Below are positions 25,096 to 38,039 of a stretch of 64,000 nucleotides of DNA, piece after piece. The position numbers and the translations under genes are program-made. Source of the stretch: Archilochus colubris (taxonomy: Eukaryota; Chordata; Aves; Apodiformes; Trochilidae); assembly GCA_023079485.1 (NCBI GenBank), contig CM041092.1, positions 13,963,127 through 14,027,126 of the forward strand, written 5' to 3'. Each line of letters starts with the position of its first letter. Position 1 is the first letter of the stretch. The notes below the pieces were generated by a model that had not been told where the DNA came from, did no database searches, and saw only the letters and a list, made by a program, of their open reading frames with translations.

Positions 25096-28000
25096 CTAGT
25101 CCTGGGTTGCTCCAAGAGCAGCTTCTGTCTGTCTTGTTGGAAAAAGTCATCATGAAAGATGCCAAAAGATGATGTACATGAATGCATCTTCAACCAGGAT
25201 ATCAATAGGACTCATACACATTGCAGATGTTTCCCAGGCAATATGTATTAATTAAAAAATAAAATAAAATTTAAAAATACTGTTTTCAAACTCCAATACT
25301 TTGAACCGAGCATCTTCTTTAAGTAACCGAAATAGAAAAGATGAAAAAGAAACACCATAATAATGGCATTAAAATACTTTTCCTTGATAAGCAATTTCTT
25401 ATTTGCCCCAAAGAAGAAAATTTTAGAAATATAATTTTTTCCCTGATGGGTAGAAAGACCACTGAATGTTACATAAAGCAATGCTACAGGTTAAAGACTG
25501 AGGTTATTTGTGTTAAAAGTGCTCTGAATTCATGCTGTTGCTGAATTGAAAACCAAAACAAATTTTAAAAGTACACCTTTCCCCTGTGGAGATTTGGTTT
25601 GTTCCAGGTCAGGGAGCAAAGGCATTAGGAAGCCAGAAAACCCAGACCAAGGAAAACAAGACGATAAGATAAAAAGGAAAAAAACAAATGCAACTTTAGC
25701 ATCTTGATGCCCTCTGACCTGTGTAAATCTGTTGTTCGGTAAACTCAGAAAATACCTAGAAGGAAACTGTAATTTATCTACAAAGACAAGGTGCCCAGAG
25801 TACTGTTTACAAGCAGAATATACAAATTCTTGCAGTCCCCAAAAAAATAATAGGTAACTTTTCATAAAAATATATAACGTTGGAAAATGCTCTATTTGTG
25901 AGGTTTTCCATGGTCCTTCTGCTTAGCTTCATCCATAGGCAATCAGAACATTTTTATTTCCAGTCGTCATTGAGAAGCTGCACCATTTTGTGACAGAGAA
26001 GGGTATCTAATTTAATCCTCCTTAAAATTTCTTAAGCCAGGCTTTAAGTCTAAAAGCGAGGAAAAAAGTTTTATGTTGGGCCTTACCTGTGAGTGAAGTC
26101 AATTCCCTCCTTTAAACACTGTACTACAAAGTAAATCTGACAGCAAATGGCAGCTTGCTAGTTTCACACCCTTGCCCCTTCCATGAGTTCCTGGTTTCCT
26201 GCCCTGTTCTTCCCCATTCCAGGGGAGCTTTTTGGAAAGAAAGAGTCAGCCTGTGCTCTTTCAGTGCAGTAGTGGAGCAATTACTATGACAGGAATGATA
26301 AAATCTCACAACAGAGGTATGGGAATCTTTATAGTTGCTGGTGTCTCTGAAAGCCCCATGTGGAAAAGGACCAACTCAGTCACTGTCCAAAATGGAATTC
26401 CAAAATAGCTACATTTGACAAGATCTTCCTCGTTACAGGCTGCAGGTCTCAGTCTGATCTTTCTACTGGTTATTTGTTGCTAATATGGATTAACGTCACC
26501 TATAATGTAGAAGAATCTTGAGTATCATGTACCCAGACTTTGCAGTATGGAGGCACACAACACAATATCTACACACAGTAGCATCCTCCCAGGCAGAACA
26601 AAGCAATGGCCCTTCCTAATTTTTCCTTTCTGTGTTGATGCTTTTGAGCGGGATGTCTTCTCATAAAAAAGGATAGGGATGAAGAAGGGCTATGAAGCCC
26701 TTTACACACCTGGGCAGTAGAGGAGCACAAGAAGTGAAATGAGAGGGAAAGATGTGCCACTGGGATAAGTTGATTAAGGATTGAATAGTTTAAGTGTTTG
26801 CTGCTAGAATATTTTCAAGCTTGGAAACAGCATTGATTAACATTCTGTGCAGCTCCTGCCGCCAGGGAGAAAGACAGATAATCTCACCTTGAGCCTCTGA
26901 GTATTTATTGTTGCTTTTCTGATTATTCTTCCACAGGGTGAGGGAGGAGGAAGTGGTAATATCACAATGCTGTTAGAAGGTTTTCAGTCCAATTAATAGG
27001 CAAATCATCAGATAGGTATTTCTTCAGCCTTAACAACCACAACCAGACATAATACATAAGAAAACCCCAATCAAAAGAATCTATTATTTATAGTTTGTTA
27101 TATGATGGATTTTTAATTTTTATATATATGTATGTATTTATTACAGGTGAATATTTTGTGTTGACTTATCAATCTGCTATTTGAGGAGATGACAGGAGAG
27201 CAAGAATCATAATCCAATCTTATTCCTGCTCCCAAGAAATGAAGATAAGTGTGAGGATTTGACATTGATACTACCTGGTACCAATCATCATGGGATGAAG
27301 TCTTTGTGTATTGTTCTCCCACCTTTACAGAAGAGAAGGGCCCAGTCTACCAGACATAATGGAATAGAAAATCAGTAATCTAAAATGTAGGTATCTTAAC
27401 CATGTTAGTCACACCAGCTACTTCTAGAGCCAACAGAGAGAGCTTATCTTCTGAGATGATGAATCACAGCCTGAGAGAGATGTCTGGAACTGGATGGATT
27501 TATCACCCTCTCTACCATGTGCAAAGGGAGCTTGGAAAAGAGGGTCAGATTAGACATGTATCTAGTAGATAGCCAGGGTCAGGGAAATGAATGCTTGCCT
27601 GCTCACTCTTCATGGACATAGACTCTCATTAGATGCACCCATTACACTTACAGTAGTGGAGGTCAGACTTTACTGCTGCACAGACAGCAGTCATCAGTAA
27701 TATTAATCAGAAACATCCCTAATCCCCTGATTTAGGACAATTGTGAAAAACAAACTACAGTATAACCAGCACCACTTCACTTGTCTCTGAAACACAATGG
27801 CTTTTGCAGAGAAACACTGCAGTCATTTAATTGTATGTAGGAACTGCTGGTGAAATGGTAGCAAGTCAGAAGTTTTCACTTGCCTAAGGCTGAAATGGAA
27901 AGAGATCTGGAGTGAACAACACAAGAAGAAGGGGCCTGAACGAAGAACTCACCTTGAAAGTTATCTGAGTACCTCCCTTTATTTTGTCAAAAATGGTTGG

Positions 28001-28452
28001 GAGTGAGATTTGCCACTGCAATAAGAACAGGTAAAACAGTAGCATAATTACACATGGTTGTCTTCTGTAATAGTTATTAGACCTTTCATGCATAGCAAAC
28101 GATGGCTGAGATGTTTATAAATAATTTTTGTTCTCTTAATTCATGAGGCTACTCCTGAGGAATACAGGACTTATATTTATGTATCCTTTGTGTGTTAAAT
28201 AACTGTCAAGTTACAGGTGAGGGCAAAAGAGGCAAGTCAAATCAGAAATGGCAAGCTAAGCTCCAGAAATCCCTCACATCTATAGCACTATGCTTCTTTC
28301 CACTTTCAGGCAGGAAAAACTGCTCAGAACCCCTTGCTGAAGCTTGCATCATGCTCCTGAGCAGAGCCCAAGAACATGGCCAGACTGCAAAGAATACTGA
28401 GCATGAGCCTAAGAGCAGATCATATAAATCACCACCTCTTTAGACCTTAAGG
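25096..28452. other. Unique non-coding DNA, no gene seen
   Basis: About 3.3 kb without supported genes. An A+T-only patch lies at about 25243-25277 and a short TATG/TA-rich patch at about 27118-27140. A possible CTCF-like motif at 26857-26873 is described among the findings. Confidence 0.6.
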
Positions 28453-28501
28453 ATTTCCTTTTCCTTTCCCCTTTCCCCTTTCTCCTTTCCTTTCCCCTCT
28501 C
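28453..28501. repeat. Pyrimidine tract of CCTTT-like units
   Basis: A nearly pure C/T stretch made of irregular TTTCC and TTTCCCC units. It is the pyrimidine strand counterpart, in composition, of the GGGAAA array at 7.7 kb, but shorter and irregular. It could form a short triplex. It also leads the minus-strand frame at 28440-28835 to begin with a false KGKE-rich end. Confidence 0.85.
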
Positions 28502-28660
28502 CAGCCATCATCATACAGTATTTCACACAGTAGCAGCTGGGGAACATGAGCAGCAGCTGTTCAGTTTGGTAAAATGGAAAATGACAAAAGCCACTTATGC
28601 AAAGCTCAAATACAGGAATTCCAACTTGTTCTGGCAGTAGGACTTCTAAATGTCCAATGT
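28502..28660. other. Unique spacer
   Basis: Short unique sequence between two low-complexity tracts. Nothing recognised. Confidence 0.5.
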
Positions 28661-28750
28661 AGAAAAAAAAACAAATGAAAAACCCCCAAACAAAAAAAAC
28701 AAACAAAAACCCCAACACAAAACCAAGCCAAAACAAATAAACAAACAAAA
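28661..28750 (+). repeat. A/C-rich low-complexity tract
   Basis: About 90 bases almost wholly A and C with irregular CAAA, CCAA and CCCC words. The antisense strand reads as a false F/V/L/G/C-rich hydrophobic peptide, which is why a 131-codon minus-strand frame spans it. I reject that frame as a gene. Confidence 0.88.
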
Positions 28751-29581
28751 TCCCTAAAATGCCACAAGTGACTGAAAGTTTGAGTGTATTTGGGACCCAA
28801 AGCAAGGACACTGACAAGTCACTTTGTCCAACCACTTGCCATGGCTACTTTGAGCTTTGTCATCCAAAATCTGTTCTACATGTTAGGGACATATTTCAGT
28901 AACTCCCAGACTGGCTATGACTGTTTCCAACAAAGGCAGAATGTTTCCAATAAATCATTCTGCTGGGAATCAAAAACTGTTGGGAATGAATCGTGCCTAA
29001 GGTCTGATGAATCTTCCCTAAGCATGGGTTTTCACTGGGAATGAAGACACTTCAAAAGGCATATGGAAACTGTAACCACCTCCTACATGCAGAGTGAACT
29101 TGAAACTCCTGTCAATTCTTTCCCTAGGTTAATGTTGAAGCAAGGATACCAATGTAATTGGATCCCATGTCTCGGGGACTCCTTTTGTGCAAGATATACC
29201 TTAAGAATGAGCACTGATTGATTAAAAGAGGTAAACAAAAAAAAAAAATAATGAAGAACTGAAGTGCACTAGTAGTTTGCAGCTAGCTAATCTGGCATCA
29301 GGTTATGGCCTTTAGTAACATTCTGCATTTCAGAAAGCTTCCAAAGTGCACATCAATTGCCCTACAACAAGTGAAGCTTCTTGCCTACCTGCTTGTTATA
29401 TTTGTCAATCATGTGTGAAAACTGATGCCAGAAAATAATCTGACAATGCAGTTATATTCAGTAGTGGTGATAAAGATGAACTTTAAGGCTCAAAGGACTT
29501 CAGGGGCAACAAATGATCCACAGCTTGGATCCCAGTATTTCCTGTCAGAGTAACATTCATTAAGTCCTTACCAATGGGAAA
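28751..29581. other. Unique non-coding DNA
   Basis: No gene or transposon recognised. It includes a 12-base or longer A run near 29237-29249. Confidence 0.55.
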
Positions 29582-29631
29582 AATAAAACAAACCAAACCA
29601 AACCAAACCAAAACAAAAAAAAAAAAAAAAA
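29582..29631 (+). repeat. (AAACC)n repeat with long A run
   Basis: About four AAACC units (29587-29610) are followed by an A run of about 17. This resembles a mutated poly(A) end, but no retrocopy body is recognisable on its 5' side. Confidence 0.9.
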
Positions 29632-30047
29632 GGAGAGAGCCCAGACAAAATAGAAAGAAACTAATACTAAAATGTGAACTTTCAACAAGAGCTAAAGTAA
29701 GTCTCTGCTATCACACAGGATTTTTTCATAAACTTGCAGGGAGAGAGGAAGGTGGAGAAATTTAAGCAAAGGATGTAATTTTCCATTTTCTATGCTCTCT
29801 TGACTTGCGTTCGTATTCCTAGAAAAACAAGTCGGCTACGTAGCAACATGAAAAATTTTGTGTTCAGAAGGCTGAGCCATGCAGGTGCATTTTTAAATCT
29901 ATCACAGTGAGAAAACTGCACCTCAGTGGGAAAGGATTTTTAGTAAAAACCTTTGGCCAGGCCAGGGAAAGAATAACTCTACATAGACCCTTCCTTATGT
30001 TTATTTATACCTGATACACTTTGAATGACTTGATTCCACAGGAGAGA

Positions 30048-30085
30048 AAAAGATGTACATATTCTGAAAAGATGTACATATTCTG
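30048..30085. repeat. 19-bp perfect tandem duplication
   Basis: The unit aaaagatgtacatattctg occurs twice without mismatch (30048-30066 and 30067-30085). The identity of the copies suggests a recent event. A bare duplication of unique sequence like this is usually polymorphic. Confidence 0.92.
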
Positions 30086-30202
30086 AAATGTTATTTTACC
30101 TGTCCATCTGGTAACACAATATTTTTTTCAGCAGCTATACCTAATTCCATCTGAACAAATGCATCACAACTCTAGCTGGATACAGACTCAACAAACTTCC
30201 TT

Positions 30203-30243
30203 AAAATCAGAGGATTAATTTTGATTGAAAATCAGAGGATTAA
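30203..30243. repeat. 16-bp direct repeat, 25-bp period
   Basis: The word aaaatcagaggattaa occurs at 30203-30218 and again at 30228-30243, separated by nine bases. It is perfect, and lies only 120 bases from the 30048-30085 duplication, so this spot may be prone to slippage. Confidence 0.9.
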
Positions 30244-31611
30244 ATTGGTGATTTATACCTATGAGTGTATTTCCCAATAAAATTCTTCCCTTACATTGTA
30301 AAGAGGGAAGAATAGTGCTGTAGTAGTAGAAACATGGCTGTGGAGAAGTAAGCAGTTCACAAAGAGAGCCCAAACCCCCCAGAGATGCTGACCACCAGAC
30401 TGAGATGGTGCACACTCACACTTCAGCCTGCTCTATAATAAGTCTGGCCATGCCACGATGGATACCAGGGCTGCAGTTGTGCTCAGACAAGCAAAATGCT
30501 GAGCATGATGTGTGTGTATCACCTACTGACAGCTGGGCTGGCCTACTCACTTCAGATTCCTCAAATCCAGAATAATGCATACTTCCAGTCATCAGATTTC
30601 CTGTGCTATGAGAACTATCTTAATGCTTCTGTTCCTTTCAATAACCCTGCAAATATGGCCTCTGCTTTAGAGTCTGGGAGTACTCTGGTTACTGCAGGGA
30701 TCTCCCTGGGATTTGCACTGCCTCCCTCAGAGCTGACCACAGCACCTTCTCTTCAGGGTGGTGCAGGGTTTGGACTGGCCTAACCTTATGAGTCTTCACA
30801 GTTCCATGCAATTAGGACTGAGACTAAATTAAATTGCTACATAAAATTTATAGAGAAATTTTGTTTTCCCCTCAATCCCAAGAGACAGGTATGCTTAAAA
30901 CAGTGGCTAGAAATTGTTTCAGATACAGATACACCATAGATTTTGACTGTATTTTCAGCACTAGCAATGGGTTTCAGTTTTTTTTTTTTCCCCTAATTGG
31001 TTGTCATATTGTCACCATACATTGGTTTCCTGAGCTTTCTATCTGGAGAGAAAAAAATTTAAAATAAAAACTTTAATCTGAAAAAAAAAATCTTAAGTAA
31101 CGGGTTTGTGGGAACTGACACAATACACTTAAATTTTATTATTGGATATGTGTCCCCAGAAATCTTGCACGAACCATTTTAAATACATACACATAAATAA
31201 GTAAAATTTTTCTTACCTAAGGGCAAAGCTTTCATTTACCTAAATCAATGGCTATTGATTTAATGACTGGTGTTTGTGTCTTTATGTATTACATCAGCTT
31301 GGATGGATCCCTTGGCTTTTCCTAGGCTCACTGGTTCTTCTTGGAAGGTAATATAGTTTGCTCAAATATGTGTTGAAGGCAACAGCAATGCTGCTCAAAC
31401 ATATATTGTCCTTTGCTGTTCCTACTCAGTATCTGAAACAATACCTCCCTTTTAGATGCTGATGTAATTGAAATCATATACACACCAGTTCAGAAACACG
31501 GGCTAGGATGGAAGGACAGACCCATATGGCAAATCAAAGCAGTTCTTAACCCAGACAAAGGTTTGGCCTTGGATTATATTGAAAGGTTGGTAAAATGTCA
31601 GCCTGTCACAT

Positions 31612-31760
31612 TTTATTAACATTAATAATAATACCTCACACTTCTGAACTGAAATACCATCTGCATATCGTAAAGTGCTCAGCAATCATGGGCACCCTTA
31701 GCCTTACAAAGATAATGTTTTTCTTTAGAGACAGGGAGAAACTGAGGCAGGACTAGCAGA
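31612..31760 (-). mobile_element. Ancient L2/L3-type LINE tail
   Basis: The plus strand shows 'aataataatacctcacactt', then 'cgtaaagtgctcagcaatc', and further on 'gagacagggagaaactgagg'. These are the antisense landmarks of old CR1-clade LINE (L2/L3) and MIR tails, in the expected order: AATAATAAT, AAAGCGCTTTACA-like, then the ACAGATGAGGAAACTGAGGC-like word. The copy is on the minus strand and heavily diverged. Which of these related families it belongs to cannot be settled by eye. Confidence 0.58.
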
Positions 31761-34700
31761 AAGAATGGAAAAGGACTCTAGACAGTGTTTGGAGATACAT
31801 CAGAAGTGAGAGCAGATATGAGAAAAGGGCAACCTTAGAGAGAGGTAACCAAGTCAGGTGTGATGGGAGAAGGCTGTCCTGTTGTTTTGATGTGTTTTAT
31901 TTTAAATCAGATCCAGATCTGGTATAAACCAGTGCTAAATTTAATGGTACTCCAGTGATATACACAGGCCAGCCCGGTTCCCCAGGAACATCAGCAGAGA
32001 CTGGTGACAAATTGGTGGAGTGGGTTTTCTGATCTGCTTCATAGCTCCGAAATGCTGCAGATGTCCTTTGCTTAAAAAAGAAGGCAAAACCAAAAACAAA
32101 TACAGCAATAACTTTCACTAACTTGACTCTAATTGAACTGTCTCTGTGTAACAATTCTAGAGAAATGGTGATTCCTGCAATCAGCTGAAAGGAAAGAGGC
32201 TGCAGGAAAAATAAGCCAGAGAAACAGATAAGAAGATTTTATTCAGCTTTATTTGACAAGTTTTATTACACTGAGAAAACATAACCTATCTAATCTCTTT
32301 GCAGCTGTTGCAGCCCTTCAGCCTTTATTACTTAAATTCTATTAGATACAAAATTGTTTCTATTTGTCAGTGGTGTGATATCTTCTTTTATTATTATTAT
32401 TATTATCATCATCAGAGTCTTGCAAGTATGGCCATGAACATAATTTCTGGTCCATCTTCTTACCAATAGTTAAGGTTACCCTGTGATATTCACCTGTTTA
32501 AATGGCCTACTTTTTCAAAAGTCCTGGAGAGCTGTGTGTTGTTAGTATATACCCAGTGACACTAAAATAAAACTCAGCAAATAAAGAAAACCTCAACAAA
32601 CAATCCAGTACAGCTAATTATTTCTATTATAGGTGCTGCAGTTCCAGTACTATTGGGTTCAGCTGTATGCTTACTCATATTACCTTGAAGCAGAGACAGG
32701 TTTTTCTATTTGTCACTTGTAAAACTTTAATTTTTCATTTTTCACAGAAGGATGAAGGACATTCTTTTTCCGACAGGAATTTCCATTATTGCAAATTAAT
32801 AATGCTGCTGTACTGCCTCTTTCTCTTCTTGTCCCTAGGATAACCCTTCCTATGGTTCATTAGACCCTCACTTAGCAGGATGAAAGAGACCTTCCCATCA
32901 TAATGTCCCCATGGAAGTGAAGTCTGGTGGCTCACAGCCAGCCATGACAATACAACACCTGACTGCTCTTCCCATGAGGTATGCACACCTCATCTCTATA
33001 AGGACAACATTTCAGTTTTGAGACAGAAGATTTACTTTCTGGGAAAGTGATTTTTTTTAACCTCACTGTCAATTAAAATTGTAACACAGCAACATTTGAA
33101 CCCTGTTATAGCTGGCTTTAGCAAATGGGTTTTGACCAGATGTTCTTGCAGCATCGGCAGGTTAGGGTAAAAAAAGGTAGGAGAAATAACAAGGCAAAGG
33201 TGTCTTGCCCACAAACCTCCAGCAGAGTAGAATATTAGTGTTCCCCAGATGCCTGCTCTTGCCTGCCCTGGAAGCATCATACTCATACCATTAAAAAGGG
33301 CCCTTTCATACTGAAGAAAATTAGTATTTGAGGCTTCCAGTGCCATAAAAGTTTAACAAATGAGTAAGACACTGATTCTAGTTGCATAACAATAAGGAGA
33401 GGGAGTTGTTTTCGCTTTTGCCTATTGTTTTTTATTGTTATTGTAATCTCTCTTTCTCTCTTTTTATTAGTTTAATTTTCTTTTGTGTAATTTTGTTTTT
33501 ATGGAGCAGATTTGTCCCTGCTGTATCACTGGTAGAATTTCAGGAGAGACAAAGACATCCTATTGTGTCTTCAGGAAATAAAGAAAACATTGATACCTTT
33601 CTCAAAGTTTTCATATTTAGATAGTATAGTCATTTTTTCTGTAGCTTCTTTTTATTGAGCAGAACAGTCATAGCCAGGAAGTGGCTCATGGACAGTTCAT
33701 GATCTGCTTGCTTATCAAATGTGCTGATTTTCTGACTGCATATTTTAGCATGTTGGAATGTGAAAGGCATTAATTTTGGACAGCAATATGTATGGAAAGG
33801 AAGTGAAAAGTTCAAGAGCTGGGAGTTCCTGTCTGAAGCAGGAATAAGACATTTCAGAGCAGTTGATCTCTGGTGGTGCCCATGGGAGACATAAGGCAGA
33901 TTTCCTACTGCCTGCTTTACAGCATCTTGCAAGAAACTCTGATGAGCCAGTCACCAACTAGAAAGCTGGACAGCCCTCCAGGGTGGGCAGCAGAGAATTG
34001 GGAAGCTGGAGGAGATCACAGACATTGGGCTGAATATATTCAAAAGCTATAACATTTTCCAGGAAGATAAAAAAACACATAGGCAAGGGTGGTTAGAGAT
34101 ATGATTTGGAGAGGTGAAGGTGTGTCACAGAAGAATGAGAAAGTGAGAAAGAAAAATGCAGTGACAGCCCTGATTTGGGAAGATGTGGGCTTATAGTGGG
34201 TGAGTTAAAAGTTTGGGCTGTTGTTTTTTAGGGATGTAGCATCTGAGAGTGAAGTGTGGGGTAGATCTCAGCCAAGTGAAGATTTCCTTAAATGTGCAGT
34301 CTGGCCCTCCAAGAAACTGAGACTCTATTCAAAAGGATCAAGGTAAATGCATGACAAGTATGCCTCATATCTTATGACTCATTATTTTAGCATGTCTTTC
34401 GGTGACCTGTTGGATCAATAGGCTGTATTTCTGACAGCCACCAATGATTTAGCTTTGGAGATAGGAAGTCCAAGGACTGATGACAGAAGGGTATCAGACA
34501 CAACCAGAGCTGAACTGTTGAAGGAGGCAGATATCTTCAGGGCCTGTGGACCAGGCATACTAAAAAAACTTTGGGCATCTAAACCAGGACTTTCTACATT
34601 TCTAAGTCTTACACCATAATCTAACACTAGTTAGCTATTTAGTGTAGCAGCATCTGATCTCACTAAGCATTTTTGATCCAAAAATTTCCAGGACAGGTTT

Positions 34701-35179
34701 TTAACAAGCCATGACCATAGAGGATGTTTTTGTGCTCTCCATTCTGTGTGCAAGAAAAGCAAAGGGAACCTGTGCAAGGCTGCCCTTCAGAGATCTGCAA
34801 ATAAACTTCACCAGACCCTGTTTCACGGAGTGACTTTTAAGATCTTCCAGGTCAGAGATTGGATACCCCTTAAGTAAAAGGTGAGCACCAACTTTACAAA
34901 GCCATCTCCTACAGCAAGAAGTCAGACCCCTGCACCTGGAGTGTGTCCTACCATGGCTCTGAAAGTCATCTAACGTCCTGGGACAAATTCAACAGGACAT
35001 GAGATCAAAGCAACAGTGCACTGAAGGAAAAGCACAATTCTGTAACACAGTAGTCGGAGTACATGTAGGAGGGGATATCAGTTCAACACAGTCACTCAGG
35101 CATTTAAAAAATTGTTTCTGTTAATTTATATCTCTTTTATAAATCAAGTAAAATTCAATGTGAACTGTTTTCAGTTTCC
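31761..35179. other. Unique non-coding DNA, no gene seen
   Basis: About 3.4 kb without supported genes. A (TTA)n microsatellite with about eight units turning into CATCATC lies at about 32388-32414. A pyrimidine-rich patch lies at about 33448-33500. Confidence 0.6.
32388..32414. repeat. (TTA)n microsatellite
   Basis: About seven TTA units followed by two ATC units, a short simple repeat that is likely length-variable. Confidence 0.9.
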
Positions 35180-35430
35180 AGACTAGTGAGTCATGCTCTT
35201 GCTCGCTTTGCTCTCCAGCCACTGGCAACGGGGCTGCTTGGTGTTGGGCTGGTGCCTTTTCTGCTTAGAGCCACCAGCAAGTGAAGTCAAACAAATGTAA
35301 CCCTCTCAAACTGACTGCTCATTATGGGTGGTTGTTACAGAGAGTGTGGAGTGTTGAGACCTGAAGCCATTAAACCAGTATAAAAAGCAGACAGACTTTC
35401 TTCTGCAAGAACTATCAATGACTCATTGTT
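35180..35430 (+). promoter_or_regulatory. Candidate TATA-containing regulatory segment
   Basis: The word TATAAAAAG lies at 35379-35387. A perfect AP-1 site TGAGTCA (35187-35193) lies upstream and another, TGACTCA (35419-35425), downstream. The sequence between is G+C-richer than its surroundings. A TATA box followed about 30 bases later by ordinary sequence could start a transcript on the plus strand, perhaps a non-coding RNA or enhancer RNA. No open frame or splice signal follows convincingly. TATA-like words are frequent in A+T-rich DNA, so this is a weak call resting on the combination of motifs. Confidence 0.22.
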
Positions 35431-35914
35431 GCTCTTTTTTTCTGCTTGGGTGCACATACTAAAACTAGTTTCCAATTAAGAAGTGATGAGCTTTTATTAG
35501 ATCCTTCAACACTGCAATCATGTTTTTGAGCACACCTGAAATTTAGTCATATAAATAGCTCTGCTCTCTAAAGGTGAATTTTGTAGTAAAATGATGTCAC
35601 AATCTAGGCCATACAAAGAAGAAAATATCTAAGAGTCATCTTGAGATTACAAAGAAATATAGCAGGATTTTTCTGTCAGTGTTGTATAAAATGGTAGAAA
35701 AATTATTCTAAGGATTATTTTTAGTATTATTAAAAAAATTACATGTTTGATACATTATGCTCAGAAGAAGTGTATAATTCAGATTTACAGAGTCTTGGAA
35801 AATAGAGTGAACAATGCTCCAAGGATGTGACACAGTGTCAGCTATCTGTAACTGGGACATTAAATAATTGTAGGGATCTTAGCACAGACAAAAACTGTAG
35901 TCCAAACATTAACC

Positions 35915-35990
35915 AACAAATCTTCATAACTCCTCTGAGACAGAAACTGTATATATATCCACTTTGCAGATAGAAAACTAAAAAAGACAA
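35915..35990 (-). mobile_element. Possible L2/MIR tail
   Basis: The plus strand reads 'aatcttcataactcctctga' then 'ccactttgcagatagaaaac'. This matches the antisense L2/MIR order of 'aatcctcacaactctgtgag' and 'ccattttacagatgagaaaa'. The downstream 'cttgcccaaggtcaca' landmark is not present, so this is a partial, diverged remnant. Confidence 0.45.
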
Positions 35991-38039
35991 AATCTTTTTT
36001 GTCCTCTAGTGACTATGACCAAATGAATATGTTGTCAATCATTCATTCCAGCTTCCTTACACAACACATAATACAAGAATTAAAAATGGTTTATGCTAAA
36101 AGAACAAAACAAAAAAAACCCCTCAAACTAAAAATCTTCATTTCTGAACAAAAAAACTTGCTTTATTCTTAGCTCTGGATTTAGGCTAGAAAAATCTGCA
36201 TGAAAGGAATGAAGGTTATCAAAGATATTATTATGCCCTCAGAATGATGATGTGACTTGACAGAAACTGGAGTGCTCCTTCTGAGATGAACCAAATTTAG
36301 TCCATCAAAATAACCTAATTAATTTAGGAAGACTTAATAGCAAATAATTTTGCTCATCTCTGGAGGATTTGCAAAACTAACAGGTGAGATTTAATTATAC
36401 AGAATCAAGATATTCAGGGAAGAACCAGACCCATCTCCATCTTGGGTAACTTACTCTGTTCACAGAGTATTTCTGAGCACTGGTTCCCACCAAAGCTGCA
36501 TCTAACACTAAGTATGTTTATAGAGAGACTGTATATATAATGAGTAATTTCTGTATCAGTATGAGTTCTGGATTCTGAAGAACTTTTTAAAACTATGTTA
36601 TATGCAGCATAGAATACTTCACCTTTCCTCTGTGTAATGGGAGTGTACACAAGACAGGCATAAACCTATTCTACACACAACACATCTTTCCTTTAAGCAA
36701 TAGGATGGCTTATAATCACTATGGTTGTGAATTCCTGCCTTTCCCCTGGTCTACCCCTTGATATGCAATGAGAGGGGTCAGGGCAAACAAATCACCCACA
36801 AGTATGTATTCATAGATATAATAAAAGCACAAAAGCAGATCCTTTGATGTTCAGGCTGCAAAGTCACAAAGACTGATTAGATCACAGAAAACTGCAACAC
36901 GTGGATGCTAATGCTGCACAACCTGGGAGAAATTTGTGGTTACTTAATAATTTAAAAAAAAACAAACCAACAAAACTGGAGAGTAGAAGAAAAGAAAGAG
37001 AGATTATAGAAAATCACTGGTCTGGGATCCATCTTTGGGCTATCCAACGTGGGAAGATTGGTGTCAATAAAACTCCTGAAGCCCACCAAAGCAGCCCCTC
37101 ATTTTATAGCCTGCTTGGCTTAGTCAGCATGGTAGGAACATATCAGATCGAACAACCAGAGTGAGTCTCTGCCCATGTCACTCCCCAGTCCTTATCTCTA
37201 TGGTATGAAAGCCCTAGGCAGAACTTTATCACTGTCCTCTACCTCTGCAGCAATGCCTTTGAGAATGTTAATGAGGATTTATTCAGGGGTTTGCAAAGGT
37301 GCTTTGGCACAGCTCCCTGCAGACCAGTCCAAAAGAGACTGGTGGGGGGACTACAGTGGTTCCTCCATCCAGTCCCTTAAAAGTTCATTTTCAGCCAGAG
37401 CAGCTCCATTGTCTGACTACTAAGAGACCTACACCAGCTTTAGTTGTGGCAAAAAGAAGATGAAGAAACAAAAAGCCTGGGATGAAAGGAAAAGCAGCAA
37501 CTCCCTTTTCAGGAACAGCTTAGATCTTAACTGCATTAAATCCATTGTAAAACAACAGCTATTGTATCCGCCTGCCAAATAAACACAATTCATGCCAAGG
37601 TAGCAGGTAAATAAAAATGGTCAACAGTAAAATCAGCTCAGTGATGGCTAAGAAAACTGTACCTCTCAGCTCTATAATTTAGTCTTAATGAGCAGTCTCT
37701 TTCTGAAGCAACAGGATATTAGATGATATTTGATTAGTCAGCAATTAATCAACAACATGGGCAGTTTCACTGATTTTTGAGCCAAAAGGGGTTGTGGATC
37801 TGTTACCATAAACACACATGGCAATGTTATGCACTGATTCAGGAAAAGGCAGTGAGCTCAATAGGGAAGAGATTTGGCTAAGACTCAAAACAATTCTTTT
37901 GTGGTTTAGGAATTTGCCAAACAAGAGAGGACTTTCTGGAAAGCCACTGTGCTGATTAATCTTTATTATTTAAATGGAAGCCAAGGGTTTTGGTATCACT
38001 CATACTGACAATCACACCATTCTAGTTTTGTTTATGTTA
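35991..38039. other. Unique non-coding DNA, no gene seen
   Basis: No gene recognised. An A/C-rich tract lies at about 36098-36128 and a short one at about 36954-36975. Frames of 78-87 codons near 36.4-37.4 kb have no recognisable domains. Confidence 0.6.

Larger units (their letters stand above)
29632..31611. other. Unique non-coding DNA with two local duplications
   Basis: No gene seen. A 95-codon plus-strand frame at 30496-30783 begins with a hydrophobic stretch and has fairly even composition. However, I recognise no domain, and no splice or promoter context supports it. The two short duplications near 30.05 and 30.2 kb are listed separately. Confidence 0.55.

Noticed and set aside
28440..28835. 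131-codon minus-strand frame, hydrophobic with a KGKE-rich end
   Set aside because: It spans an A/C tract and a pyrimidine tract; both unusual ends are composition artefacts.
30496..30783. 95-codon plus-strand frame with an N-terminal hydrophobic stretch and fairly even composition
   Set aside because: I recognise no family, see no promoter or splice context, and cannot separate it from chance without comparative data.
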